This document shows positions 35,297 to 46,079 of a stretch of DNA of 64,000 nt, in pieces (the stretch's first letter is position 1; every line of letters begins with the position of its first letter). This DNA is from Haliclona indistincta (lineage: Eukaryota; Porifera; Demospongiae; Haplosclerida; Chalinidae). Location of the stretch: the NCBI GenBank assembly GCA_964017065.1, contig OZ024784.1, positions 3,639,152 to 3,703,151 on the forward strand. Reading direction: 5' to 3'. The notes below the pieces were generated by a model, which was not told the DNA's origin, made no database searches, and saw nothing but the letters and a program-made list of their open reading frames with translations. Made by a program: the position numbers and the translations under genes.

Positions 35297-36379
35297 TTAG
35301 TGATTCAGCTCAGGAAGTATTGTCAGTCTAACTATTTCCAGTCTTGCTATCATTTGCTGCACCTCAGCAACGGGCTTGTCTCTTACTGGTCTGTCATCCA
35401 CAGCTAGCAGCTCATCTCCTGGATGCACCAATCCAGCATAAAATTTTTCAGCATTCTGTTGGTAGAAACGAGATATAAACACGCTCTTATTGTGTCTGTC
35501 CTCGTCAAAGCCCTGTACAATGTACAGTCCTAATCTCCCTTGAGGTGGTTTGTGTAATTCAACAGTGTATGCTGTTCCGGGACCCATTCCAACTATACGT
35601 CCGATATGACGAAAATACGATGGTTTGCTGACTGGATCAAGGTCATCTTCACTATCAATCCATCGCTGACCACTAGGTTTGAGTGTTGGAGAAGAGATGC
35701 GTCTGATGGTCAGTTTGTTCTTGGATGCACGAGATGATTTCACGCTATCTCTTAACTTGCCAAATCGTCGCTTGGTCTTCTTTTCACTCCAGATTTGGTG
35801 CTGCAAAGAAGGAGAGGTGGATGCAGGAATGTACATTGGAGGTGGTTGATTTTCTTGCTGCTGAGGTGTGAAACTCATGTGGTAAAATTGGGATCCTGTT
35901 TGTTCTTGCACCTTTGATTGGTGATAATCAGGCAGTTCTGCAGCTGGTGAGCTATTTTGAGGACCAACTACAACCGAATTGATCTCTTTATTCTCAAGAA
36001 AAGGAGACTCGTCCTCTGATGCTAAGGTAGCGTTGCTGTTTATGTAAGCACCCTCTCCGTTTTCAGTTTCACGAGTCAATGCAAGTCGTTTGAGCGCTTT
36101 TCGCGGAGACGACGGCACAGAGTAACTTTCCACCCGAGCCTGGTCGTCATTGGTGCGATCCCAGTCTAATCCAGCCTCTCTCATCACTTTTCCCATCAGC
36201 TCTGTAAAATGATCGTCAGTGGTCGTATGAAAAGAAGGCGTCTCTGTAGCGGAGGAGATCGGCCCATGCCTTTCGTCTTGCGCAATTTTTACGATCTTGC
36301 CATTAAGGTGGCTTGATCTTCCTGCACAGGCGAGAGAAGTCGGATAATTTGGACACTCGATTGCTGCTGCAACTGCCAT
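35297..36379 (-). CDS. Intronless PDZ-domain protein
   Basis: A single uninterrupted frame of 360 residues from the ATG at 36379 (MAVAAAIECPNYPTSLACAG), preferred for its good context (GCGGCATGG). The frame also allows an ATG at 36466, but the extra 29 codons are a repetitive Cys/Ile/Lys stretch overlapping likely promoter DNA. Residues 1-260 are low-complexity and probably disordered, Ser/Pro/Gln-rich with a basic patch (KKTKRRFGKLRDSVKSSRAS). The C-terminal about 95 residues are a PDZ domain: YTVELHKPPQGRLGLYIVQG (carboxylate-binding loop RLGLYI), VFISRFYQQNAE, GLVHPGDELLAVDDRPVRDK and VQQMIARLEIVRLTI. A scaffold role is expected; no orthologue is recognised. It is the only clearly intronless gene in the window. 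Confidence 0.82.
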   Translation of the reverse strand: MAVAAAIECPNYPTSLACAGRSSHLNGKIVKIAQDERHGPISSATETPSFHTTTDDHFTELMGKVMREAGLDWDRTNDDQARVESYSVPSSPRKALKRLALTRETENGEGAYINSNATLASEDESPFLENKEINSVVVGPQNSSPAAELPDYHQSKVQEQTGSQFYHMSFTPQQQENQPPPMYIPASTSPSLQHQIWSEKKTKRRFGKLRDSVKSSRASKNKLTIRRISSPTLKPSGQRWIDSEDDLDPVSKPSYFRHIGRIVGMGPGTAYTVELHKPPQGRLGLYIVQGFDEDRHNKSVFISRFYQQNAEKFYAGLVHPGDELLAVDDRPVRDKPVAEVQQMIARLEIVRLTILPELNH

Positions 36380-36462
36380 GCCGCAAAGAACAAAAGCTAT
36401 AAAAATTTGTAAAGCGAGCCAGAAAATTTTACAAATACAAATGCAAATTTTACAAATGCAAG

Positions 36463-36483
36463 TCACGTGCTTTGATCACGTGA
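36463..36483. promoter_or_regulatory. Paired E-boxes in PDZ/syntaxin divergent promoter
   Basis: TCACGTGC at 36463-36470 and TCACGTGA at 36476-36483, 13 bp apart, lie in the 207-bp gap between the PDZ gene ATG (36379) and the syntaxin ATG (36587). Confidence 0.45.
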
Positions 36484-36586
36484 CGAAAAAGTACGCCTTT
36501 TATGGGATGGTCTTCTCGAACGAGACCAGAATCAAAGCTTCCCTTTAGAAATATTCGTACTGTAGAGCCTGTCTGTGTACTGTAAC

Positions 36587-38260
36587 ATGTCTCTAGAGGA
36601 TCCTTTCTATACCGTCAGAGAGTGAGTTTATTAGAGAGGTGTTAACTGAATGTGATCTAACCTTTCCATCCAGCGATGTCCGACAATCACTAAGCAACGC
36701 CCAATCTCTCTATTCGCAATGGTGTATGCTTCTCGAGGCAGAGTCAGACTTAGAAAAGCTAGAAACCGTCACGACTGACCTAAGAAGTTGCATCAAAAGC
36801 ATAGAATGGGATTTACAAGACTTAGATGAGACAATTGGTAATTTACAGCAAGATAATAATCTCTTTTCTATGATAAAACACTTTTTTCTCCTTTTAGCAA
36901 TAGCAGAAGCTAATCAACATAAGTTCAAACTAACAGGAGGAGAGTTGGACAGCAGAAGACACTTCATCAGAGACACAAGACAAATAGTTAAAGTGAGTTT
37001 ACAGTTTGGGAGATAAGCTACACGTGCTGTTTGTGTCATGATAGTTCAAGACATCACAACTTAGACTTTGTTGAGGTTCATTGCACCCCACCTAAATCTA
37101 TTACGGTACCATTAGGAGTTCATTTGTGGTTCTTTTATCGCCTCTTTTGTGTGGTGCACATGTGAGCATGTGTGGCTGTCTAGGCATCCATGCATTATTA
37201 GATTGTGTGTGTACAACTATTCTATTGTGATTGTCTTGTTCTGCAGAAAATGAAAGATCATGTTCAGTCAGATGCAGCACAAGAAGTGTTTCAGTCACTA
37301 AAAAGAAAGGTAACAAGCTAGGACTTGGGGCTTATACATAATACTGGAACCTAAATTAGTAGTTGCTGTTGGTAACACAATCCCCATGTACATAATTTGT
37401 CCCTATACTGGTATGGTGGTTATAGGATGCTGTTGCATGTACCGTACTGTTTCACGTCATGATGCGTTTACATAGCAGACTGATTTCCTGGCAGCTGTTC
37501 TAAAATGACATAGATATGACATCATAGTTACGGTTAATAAATGCATGGTAACCTCACACTTCCTACCAATGGTATCATTCTTTTTTCTCTATAATTAGCA
37601 ATTGTTAGGTGGCAGATCTCAGCGTAAAAGTCATGGAAGATATCAAAGATTAGAGGAGGAAATGGAGAGGTCAAATCAGGACTTTATTGAGCATCAGAAA
37701 CACCAACAAGAGGTGTGTGACATGTGTAGAATGTGTGTTGCATAATCTTAAATACCTGAGCGAGCAGTTTATGTTGTGTGTTAGATGAGCAAGTAACTTG
37801 ATAAGCTTGTGCTTCACAGATGCTGATGGTACAGCAAGACAGACAGTTAGAGAAAGTGGGGGATAGTGTGGGTGTCCTTCATCAGATGGGTCAAGATATC
37901 GGAGTAGAACTAGACGAACAAAACAAGTATGTGATACTACCGTTTGTTATGAGTCGTATTATCGTGGTCACACAGGATGATTGAAGAGATTGACGAAGAT
38001 ATGGAAAGGACAGAATCGAGATTAATATCACTAACAAAACGAGTCGACAAGGCTATCAGAAACACCAGCGGTAAGCAAACACACAAGAGTAGCTGCAGTA
38101 TTCACAGATAGTTTATGCATGCCCACTCACAAACATGTACACAGCTTATGTAAATGTTTTTTCTCTCTCCACAGATCGATGTCAAATCGTTTGTATTGTT
38201 GTATTAGTTGTCGTCATTGTTATAATTGTAATCATGTTTTTTGTTCCTTTCAGTGGGTAG
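36587..38260 (+). CDS. STX6: Syntaxin-6/10 type Qc-SNARE
   Basis: Membrane-fusion SNARE of the trans-Golgi network and endosomes. Exon 1 (36587-36623) reads MSLEDPFYTVR, matching the MSxEDPFxxV start of syntaxin 6. The N-terminal three-helix bundle contains SNAQSLYSQWCMLLEAESDL and TDLRSCIKSIEWDLQDLDET, with IEWDLxDLDETI being diagnostic, then RHFIRDTRQIVKKMKD. The SNARE motif follows (MGQDIGVELDEQNKMIEEID, then EDMERTESRL) with the zero-layer Gln in DEQNKM. The C-terminal anchor is IVCIVVLVVVIVIIVIMFFV, ending PFSG. About seven exons, about 255 residues. Two introns are longer than usual (about 250-300 bp). Confidence 0.94.
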
Positions 38261-38408
38261 TTTATTGAACTTCTGTACTATGGCAATAATTCGTCTTATT
38301 TATATTGAATCTGTATAATTATTTTGACTTTCTCATGAATTCTCGGTTTCTTTTGATCTGAGAGAATGATAAAAGTGCAGTATACAGTGTGGGACAATGT
38401 GTGTTATC

Positions 38409-38848
38409 TTACTTGCATCGTGGACATGTGTAGAACACAGTCTGGCCCTCATCAGCTGAACGAGTCTGTTGTGTAGTGTACGTCATCTGTTCATGACCAC
38501 ATTTTGAACACCTGCGATCCACCTAGAGAGAGAGTGATGAGAGAAGGCAGGAAATGAGGTTGCATCCACTAACAAGAGGTCCTTCTCCATCATCGGCGGC
38601 AGCAACCAGTTTTTCTTTCTTTTTAGCAGCTGGAAATACTACACATGTGTATTCCACTACTTTCTCATACACTAAAAACAAACATCACGTGTTATACATG
38701 TGACACAATAATTTATCAGCTCGCCTTCAGCCTTTTGATGATAGTGGCAGAGGCGACACTCGATATTCTCTCGAGAACCAGGCAATGGTAGCACAGAACC
38801 ACAATGAGGACAAAACGAAGGATCACTCTGAAACAAAATCCTGCTCAT
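38409..38848 (-). CDS. POLR1H: RNA polymerase I subunit RPA12
   Basis: Small zinc-ribbon subunit of RNA polymerase I responsible for RNA cleavage and termination. The start MSRILFQSDPSFCPHCGSVL is followed by PLPGSRENIECRLC, the N-terminal zinc ribbon of the family. The C-terminal TFIIS-like ribbon reads VDRRCSKCGHEQMTYTTQQT, then RSADEGQTVFYTCPRCK with the catalytic Asp-Glu of the hairpin present. The protein ends right after the last zinc cysteine and Lys, slightly shorter than the human protein. About four exons. An in-frame upstream ATG at 38893 is possible. It is divergent to POMT1 with 126 bp between ATGs. Confidence 0.94.
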
Positions 38849-38974
38849 TTTCTTGCATGCACGTGTTAAATTTACCAGACACGCCCACTTCAATTCCCAC
38901 GCATTTACGGTAAGCCTGAGAAAAATAATTAATTTTATTATTATTAAAATTTTAATATTGGCAAAGCCAAAAAG

Positions 38975-39559
38975 ATGGCGACTAAAAGTGTAGCAGAGCC
39001 TGATGATTCACCAACCCAAACAGTGAGAAAGCGAGTTCACGAAAAGGTAAGCAGACATCGTGTATGATTGTTATTAAAATAATTTATTGTTTTTTTCCAG
39101 CAAACTACGAAAAAGAAGGAAGACAAGAAAGGCACTTCACAAATAATCTACTCTAGTACTGATGGCGGTCATCAGCAACGTGTTCGACTCATTCCTCGCA
39201 ATGATGGTAAAGAAGGGTACTATATTATACCAGTAAGGCAGCCATCGATGTGGTTCACCAAGAACACTGAGCGACCACTCTTTAGTTACACTGTCGACGT
39301 AAATCTCCTATTCTGGGCACTTGTATTGTTTGGTTTCTTGTTACGATTCTGGAGGATCGATTTCCCTCCTTATGTCGTGTGAGACTGTGTGGGTAACACT
39401 TTTCGCTACTTTGTTATTTTCTCTTTAGATTCGATGAAGTTCATTTTGGCAAGTTTGCTAGCTACTATCTCACTCGTACATTCTTTTTCGATGTTCATCC
39501 ACCGCTGGGAAAATTAATATTTGCTGGAATTGGTGTGTGCAGTCGCATAACCATTGTAT

Positions 39560-39611
<52 letters not shown>

Positions 39612-42482
39612 ATGATAGGTTACTGGAATGGTTTCAATGGATCATTCTTGTTCACCTCTATAGGAGATGGTGAACAATTTTCCTTTCTCCCTAATAGTGT
39701 GTTTATCTTTCTCTCTACTTTCAGAATTTCCTCAGGCTGTGCCATATGTTATAATGCGAGGAGCATCAGGTTTGGCAGGGGCACTGCTTATACCAACTGT
39801 CTATCAGGTGTGTTAAGAGTTTGTAGTTTAACTATTGTTTTTGTTTTATTTATTATTCAGATCATGAAGGAGTTAGGGTACTCACACAGAGCTGCTTCTC
39901 TTGCTGGTTTCTTCACATTATTGGGTTAGTATCATCACCACACACTTGGGGTATCATAGGATCTTATCTCTGTAGATAATTCACTCCAGATTCAAAGCCG
40001 TGTTATCATGTTGGACTCTTTTGTTATTTTGTTTACCTACCTATCTGTCCTGGGCTACCTCAAGTTCTATCATTGTAGAGCAACGTGAGTACTAGCAAAT
40101 GATAGTAGTCACAGTGATCATAATCTCTATCAGTCCTCATTCTCGTCAGTGGCATGGTTGGCTGGCAGTTACTGGACTGTGTCTTGGTATCTTACTGGGG
40201 TGAGTGCTGCTAGATTTGTTTCGATTTCCTTGTAGAGTATTCTAAAGTGCATTGGAATGTTATCATGTGGTATTGTGTTTGTTCTCTAGAGTGAAATACA
40301 CTGGTCTACTAGCGCTAGGATGTGTGGGGTTACTAGCACTGTGTGATCTTTGGCAGATTGTAGCTGATCTTGCTGTGGATAAGGTAAACTTGTTTGTCTG
40401 TCTGTCTGTCTGTGCTAATAGGCTGGTCTCCTTGTAGTGGCCTGAGCCTAACCCTCCTTTACTTAACGACTTGGTGAGAATGTGCTTCTATCTTACCATT
40501 TCTCTATTCTCTTTCTTCTTCTCTATGTAGTTGGAGTTGCTTACTCATATGCTGTTTAGAGGTCTCTATCTGCTTGGTATTCCAATGTTGATGAGTTTTG
40601 GTCTGTTTTACGCACACGTTGCTATTCTCACTAACGCTGGGCCTGGGAATGCCTTTGTATCTCAATCCTTTCAGAACACACTAGAGGTGAGCATGTTAGC
40701 AGCACTGTGAGTGTGTCATCATCTTCACCTCAGGGTACTCCTCCTTCTGATCCAGTAGTTGAAATTCCTGCCAATGCAACATGTATGCTACCATGCTATT
40801 ATAGCTTATTAAACTATGTCTCATCACTCTAGTGCTTCGTTATAATACCTCTGTGCTACTACGTCTCTCTGATCTCTCGTGCTGGCTACACTCTCACAAG
40901 GACCTGTACCCTCTCAAGTATCCTGATGGGCGTGGCTCTAGCTATCAGCAACAAGTCACTTGCTATGAGTTTAAAGACAAAAACAACTACTGGATAATAC
41001 AGAAGTATGTCTACTGTGATGTGCCTGAAGTAGTGACAGTGATACTCTTTTCAATCAGACCAGATTCTCCCAACGACACCTCACCAGTCAGGAACAAGGA
41101 CGTGGTACAGTTCCTTCATGCAGGCACAGAAAAGTTGCTCAACAGCCATGATGTAGCTGCCCCACTAACCCCAGCCAATCAGGAAGTGGCTGGTTACATA
41201 AACTACTCTGCTAAATTTGTGCCACATCTTTCCTGGAGATTAGTGAGTGATACAGTATAACCACTCCCCTGCCATTGCATTCTTCCTCCTGTCAGGAAAT
41301 ACTGGGCATGGCAGATGAGGATCCTGTATTCTGGTCTCCTGGTGAGATCAAGCTAAAGATAGTACATGTGCACTCAGGACAGGCTCTTGGGGTAAGCACA
41401 CTACACACTGCAATCACTGCTACTTGCTGGTTCTTTGTAGTCAACTGGTAAGAGGCTGCCAGAATGGGGATTCCAACAATATGAGGTTAGCTGTGTTCAA
41501 TGGTTCCACTGTCCACTTTTCCTTCCTCCATAGGCTGTCACAGACAAGGCAGTAGACTCTGCCACTACCAAGTGGTCTCTGGACTCTATTAAAAAACTTG
41601 ATGTCACAGAAGAGCAGATACTAGAGGAAGAAGAATTAAGAAACCATTCGCGATCACGTAATCTTGAATCTCAAAAAGAAGAAACTCCTACAAATACGAC
41701 ATATTCCTTCTGGGAAAAATATTTTGAAATGCAGCAGCGCATGCTATCAGCTCACGGCAGTTTAGGTGACCACCAGTTTGGAGCTCCTCCTAGACACTGG
41801 CCACTTCTTGGAAAGACTCTTCCGTACTGGCTTGATACAAATGATAATGTAAGCAATTTTTAAAACACTATTGCACTTTACCGTTCTTCCAGTCTCAAAT
41901 AACATTGATCGGTAATCCTCTGCTATGGTGGAGTGGAACTGCTGCTGTGGTTCTGTTCATTGCTATCACTGTGTTTTACTTGCTTCGCAAGAAGAGACGA
42001 ATTCATGATCTTCCTTCTGGTATGTACAATACTTTCCTATGCTTTGTATTTCAATCTCATGCAGCTGTGTTTGAGCAATGGTGGAGCTCTGGTGTTGTTC
42101 TGCTTGTGGGCTGGCTAGCTCATTATCTTCCCTACTTCCTGCTCTCACGTGTTCTGTTTCTTCATCACTACCTTCCTGCACTATCATTCAAGTTCATGAT
42201 AATGGCTGCTGTATGGGACCATGGCTACTACTGGGCATCGCGATTCAAATGGTAACACTCACTTATACATTCACTGTATTATATCAACTGGTATCTCTCC
42301 TCAGGGCTCCTCGTATTGCTCTCTTGGTCTATTATACTGCTCTTATTCTTCACTGTTCTTCCATCGTTGTTTCCTTCATGCTGTTTGCTCCTTTTACGTT
42401 TGGCTACCCGGCTCTCTCTTCAGACCAAATAAAATGGCGACAATGGGTAGAGACCTGGGACTTATTGTTTAGAGGAAGCTAA
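38975..42482 (+). CDS. POMT1: Protein O-mannosyltransferase 1
   Basis: ER membrane enzyme that transfers mannose from dolichol-phosphate-mannose to Ser/Thr, for example on dystroglycan. The cytosolic start [20 protein letters not shown] is followed by the first membrane span ([20 protein letters not shown]) and the catalytic loop [14 protein letters not shown]...DVHPPLGKL (the conserved acidic D-E). The MIR-domain region matches POMT1 rather than POMT2: [54 protein letters not shown]. Later spans include [26 protein letters not shown] and [18 protein letters not shown]. It ends [14 protein letters not shown]. About twenty exons. The acceptor DVHPPLGK loop is closer to the POMT2 style, so the assignment relies on the MIR region and C-terminus. 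Confidence 0.91.
39563..39610 (+). repeat. CT dinucleotide microsatellite
   Basis: About 24 CT units in a POMT1 intron, just upstream of the acceptor GATGATAG at 39611-39618. It may double as that intron's polypyrimidine tract. Confidence 0.95.
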
Positions 42483-42963
42483 TTTTTATTTTCTTTTACC
42501 CATTTTAGTGCACGCTATGTTTTAGAACACACATACCAATCACTCGCCTTTCCTTGTTCAAAATGCACATCTACATTTTTGGTTGTTTTGAAAATCATTC
42601 TGAATAAATAATTTATTTACCAAACTTATATCCGCCTAAGACAACTTGTTTACCAAACAAGACAATTACTCGTATAAATTGAAATCAAATTAAAGTATAC
42701 TTCAAATGACTTCCTCTTGTATTAGTGTGTAGTTGTATCAAGCTGTTCTTCTTTGCAACATACATGAATAGTGCATTTGTAAATCAAATCACTTTTGAGT
42801 ATTACAATACTTTCTATGACAAGACATACATACAGATTGGCTGATTATAATAACAACTAGTACTTTGATAAAAATATTAATAAAGTTATAATAATAATAA
42901 TTGTAATGTTCTACTGACATGAAAGGGTCCCATGTTGTCTGCTGTATGGAAGAATGGGGTTGG
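42483..42963. terminator. Shared 3' flank of POMT1 and NOS1AP with bidirectional poly(A) palindrome
   Basis: AT-rich 481 bp between two convergent stop codons. AATAAATAATTTATT at 42603-42617 is a perfect palindrome giving AATAAA on both strands, 120 nt past the POMT1 stop. For NOS1AP it lies about 350 nt past the stop, with further A/T-rich candidates near 42880-42900. No gene or repeat element is evident. Confidence 0.5.
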
Positions 42964-45841
42964 TTAATTGGGTGTAAAAGCAGCATCTAGTAATTGCTTA
43001 TCTACAGTAGTATCTTGTGTTGGTGTAGAGGAGAGAGGTAACAACATTTCATCGATAAGAGGATTTGGAGTTGATGGTCTTGGCTCCTCTGGTACTGTGG
43101 GTTCCTGAGGTATGAAAGCGGTATCAGCTGCAGGTTGGTCACTGACATCGGCTCCTGGTAGGCTAAGAGGAGAGGCTAGAGAAATGATCTCCTCTGTGGG
43201 CTGTTGTGGTGTAAATGCAGCATCTAGTGTCTCCTTGTCTACATCGTTGGCTGGTAGACTGAGCGGAGAGGAGGAGACTGGAGCAGTTTGAGGGCTGAAT
43301 GCTAACTCTAGAGTTAGTTTGTCAACAGAAGTGCTGGGTTCAGAGGGTGCAGGCTCAGTAGCAGCTGGAGGAGAGGGTGAGGAAGAGCTGGCAGGCTCTT
43401 GTGAAGGAGGAGGTTGTGATTGAGGAGGGGTGGCTGCTGGTAGTTGTAGAGACTGCAGTTGTTGCAGCTGCCACATCAGCTTCTGCAAGTGAGATAACAG
43501 CTCCTTGTTCTGCAGTAGGAGGTGCTCTACTCTAGCCTACAATGAAGGGGTACATGTCACAATATTGTTATACTTTCCACTATAATATAGTGTACCTGGG
43601 ATTCTATTCTAGATGCAGTTTCTGCCTGCAACTGCTCCTGAAGCAGAGTCAGCTGAACGGTCAGCTGTTGCTTATCTATGCTCCATTGGGCCTGTTCTTT
43701 AGTCTAGGAGGATAGAGATGAGTAAATGTTAAACACATCTTGCTACATGTACTAGCTACTACCTCAGCTGCCATAGTCAAAGGCTCTCCAATAGATGCAG
43801 ATGGAGACATGGGATGATCCAGTGAAGCAGTGAACTTATTCTCTTCAATAGTTGTCTGAAAAAAAGCAGACAACATGTGGATAACATCAATGCAAGAGAA
43901 CAGATGATACCTGGCTAGGTCTGGGCCTTGGTCTTCCTATATATGCCATGTGGCTGGCTGGTACACCATCAGTAGATTCCAAGCCTGGTGGTGGTAGTGG
44001 CAAATCCAGTGGATCAAAGGTGGCAGTGCCATTTGCCATTTTTACTCCACCAGGAGCAAATGGGTCACTACTGGTACTTTGATTCAAAAGATCACTAGTT
44101 GTACTCTTGAGAGCAAGCTCCTGAAATTCCTTATCTAAGTCGTCTACTTCATTTGTCTCCCTTGCTTCTTCCTCTTTTCTTGTCTCAGCTTCAGTTTTTG
44201 TAGCCTCGCTGTTCTCTTGTGTCTGCTTCTTTTTCTTGGGTCGTGGATTGAGCTTGTGACAAACATCAAACGCTTGTCCCAATGTTCGTACAACATGTAG
44301 TGCCATGCGCTGAGAGAGATAGGACAACAAAGATGAATCTAATAAGTTCATGTTGACAGTTAATATTTAGTGAGCCCATATTTAAATAGTTTAGTGAGCC
44401 CATTCAAAGTTATAGTTCCTGGTAGGGAATACTCCCGTCACAATGGGAGATTCTATTTCACACACAATAAATTTCAAATTATGCTTGTGTTATACAGAAA
44501 TAGTGCCCATTATAACAACTAACCTTTTTATAAGCTTTGAACACATTGCACCTGAACACATTGCTTGGAGCTTCACGGGTGATATAGCTGAATATTTTGA
44601 GATCTTGCGAGTCGTGAGAGACATAGAATATTCTGTGTTACGTGTGAGTAAGAAGCAGTTTTCACCAGTTACCACTTAGCAGAGGTGTTAGTGATTCAAA
44701 TACCTGTGAATCTGATGCTCCATAATAAACATCTGTGCTTCTGTCAATTGTTTCCTCATCTAGTAAAACCAGAAACTATTAATTTTATCTCTGATCACAA
44801 TATCTAAGCTCACCCTTCTCCTCTTTCTCTTGGTGATTCTGACACCATTGGTTGAAACATCAATGATGCATCGTTTCTTTTTCAGACCTTTGACTTTGAA
44901 TTCGTACTGGAAAGAGGAGCCAGAGAAAGTAGAAGGGGGAGGAAGGTATAATTGACCACAGGAATTTTGTATCAAAAGTATATAGTAACTACATGTACAC
45001 TACTACTGATGTTGTGTTAAGATACAAACAAACACAGTACACACACACCCTTATCCTTCTCATAGCTGTAATGATATCTATTTTTGAGCTTGGTCTGGCG
45101 ATCTCTAAACTTCCAATGTACTAAAAAAGAGCCAGATGCAGGATAAATTTGTCAATAGCAGGTTAATATACATACCTTGGCTTTGAATTTTATCCCATGT
45201 TGAAACATCTCTTCATTGTGTAGAGGCACTCTCGAATCGCTAGTATCATCAACACGGTCATACTCTCTGTTTCGGAGACCTGCACAGAGAGAGAGAGTGT
45301 GCTAGCATGTGCATTTATTGACAATACAGTCCATCAGCTAAAATTCCTGAAGTTACACCCACTGATGTTAACTATCTTGCAAGTTGCAACACAGGATCAT
45401 CAAGTTGCACCCTCTAATCTGGCTGACTCACCCAGTACAATGCATAATAAACATGATGTTACACCACGAATACACCGCAATTACCACCAGCGCGCAGCAT
45501 CCAATGTGTTCAGCAAATCAAACAGCTTTGCGCGAGCACAGGTGCCGGCGGGCTCCTGCATAACAACGCGTTGTTCTTTTCGATGGAAGAACGAAGAAAG
45601 ACGGTGGATGGAGTCTCTTCTTGTAACGCAGCGTACAGGCCTGTAGTTCACCAGTAAAAGGCTAAAATGAGTAAGTCTACACCTAGTACAGAGGTGGATG
45701 GGTCTATAGCTATACCAGGAGTCCGTTTTCTCGCAAGTATTATATAAACTAGTCGGTGAAGTGTTTGTTATCAAACTCACTGAATCTCTTTGAGAGTCTC
45801 TGCATGGAGAGGCGAGTAAGGGTACCTCTTTCCATTGACAT
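42964..45841 (-). CDS. NOS1AP: NOS1AP/CAPON-like PTB-domain adaptor
   Basis: Adaptor with an N-terminal phosphotyrosine-binding domain, in vertebrates linking nNOS and Scribble to other partners. Exon 1 ([20 protein letters not shown]) joins in phase across a 480-bp intron to [18 protein letters not shown] landmarks are [84 protein letters not shown] and [20 protein letters not shown], all close to human NOS1AP. The middle is acidic and Ser-rich. A short coiled coil follows near 43470-43690 ([16 protein letters not shown]). The C-terminus carries four spaced (L/D)xAF(T/S/I)P(Q/N) repeats and ends DAAFTPN, without the vertebrate nNOS PDZ-ligand. Confidence 0.92.
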
Positions 45842-46079
45842 GTTGTCCGCAACTTGTGGAAGTTAAACCCGATCTGTATATATAGAGCCGGTGAAAAGCC
45901 CTTCGGCAGCTAGCTAGTTCGGAGCTAGTAAGACAAGTGTTGACACCAGTAGTCAGCAGCAAGCTAGAGATGACTCTCCCCTTCCTGCGAAAATTTGGGC
46001 ACGTCACACTATAATTAGCATGCCTTGCGTTCCAATGGTGACTACAATAATCTATGATTATTGCATTGAACCACTTTAG
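45842..46079. other. NOS1AP/TMC divergent promoter region
   Basis: 238 bp between the NOS1AP ATG (45841) and the first recognised TMC exon (46080). It contains GCTAG repeats near 45909-45930 but no clear core motif. A possible TMC first exon starts at ATG 45667 ([18 protein letters not shown]), which would place it inside NOS1AP intron 1 on the other strand. A CpG-rich stretch at about 45515-45640 supports a promoter there. Confidence 0.35.

Noticed and set aside
36380..36466. N-terminal extension of the PDZ protein with repeated CIC/KI residues and a hydrophobic run
   Set aside because: Encoded by a simple repeat of ATTTG/TAAAAT adjoining E-boxes. The downstream ATG has better context, so it is more likely 5' UTR.
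45299..45852. Open frames on both strands in NOS1AP intron 1
   Set aside because: No recognisable protein similarity; base composition suggests promoter DNA. The only part retained as a possibility is a short TMC first exon at 45667.
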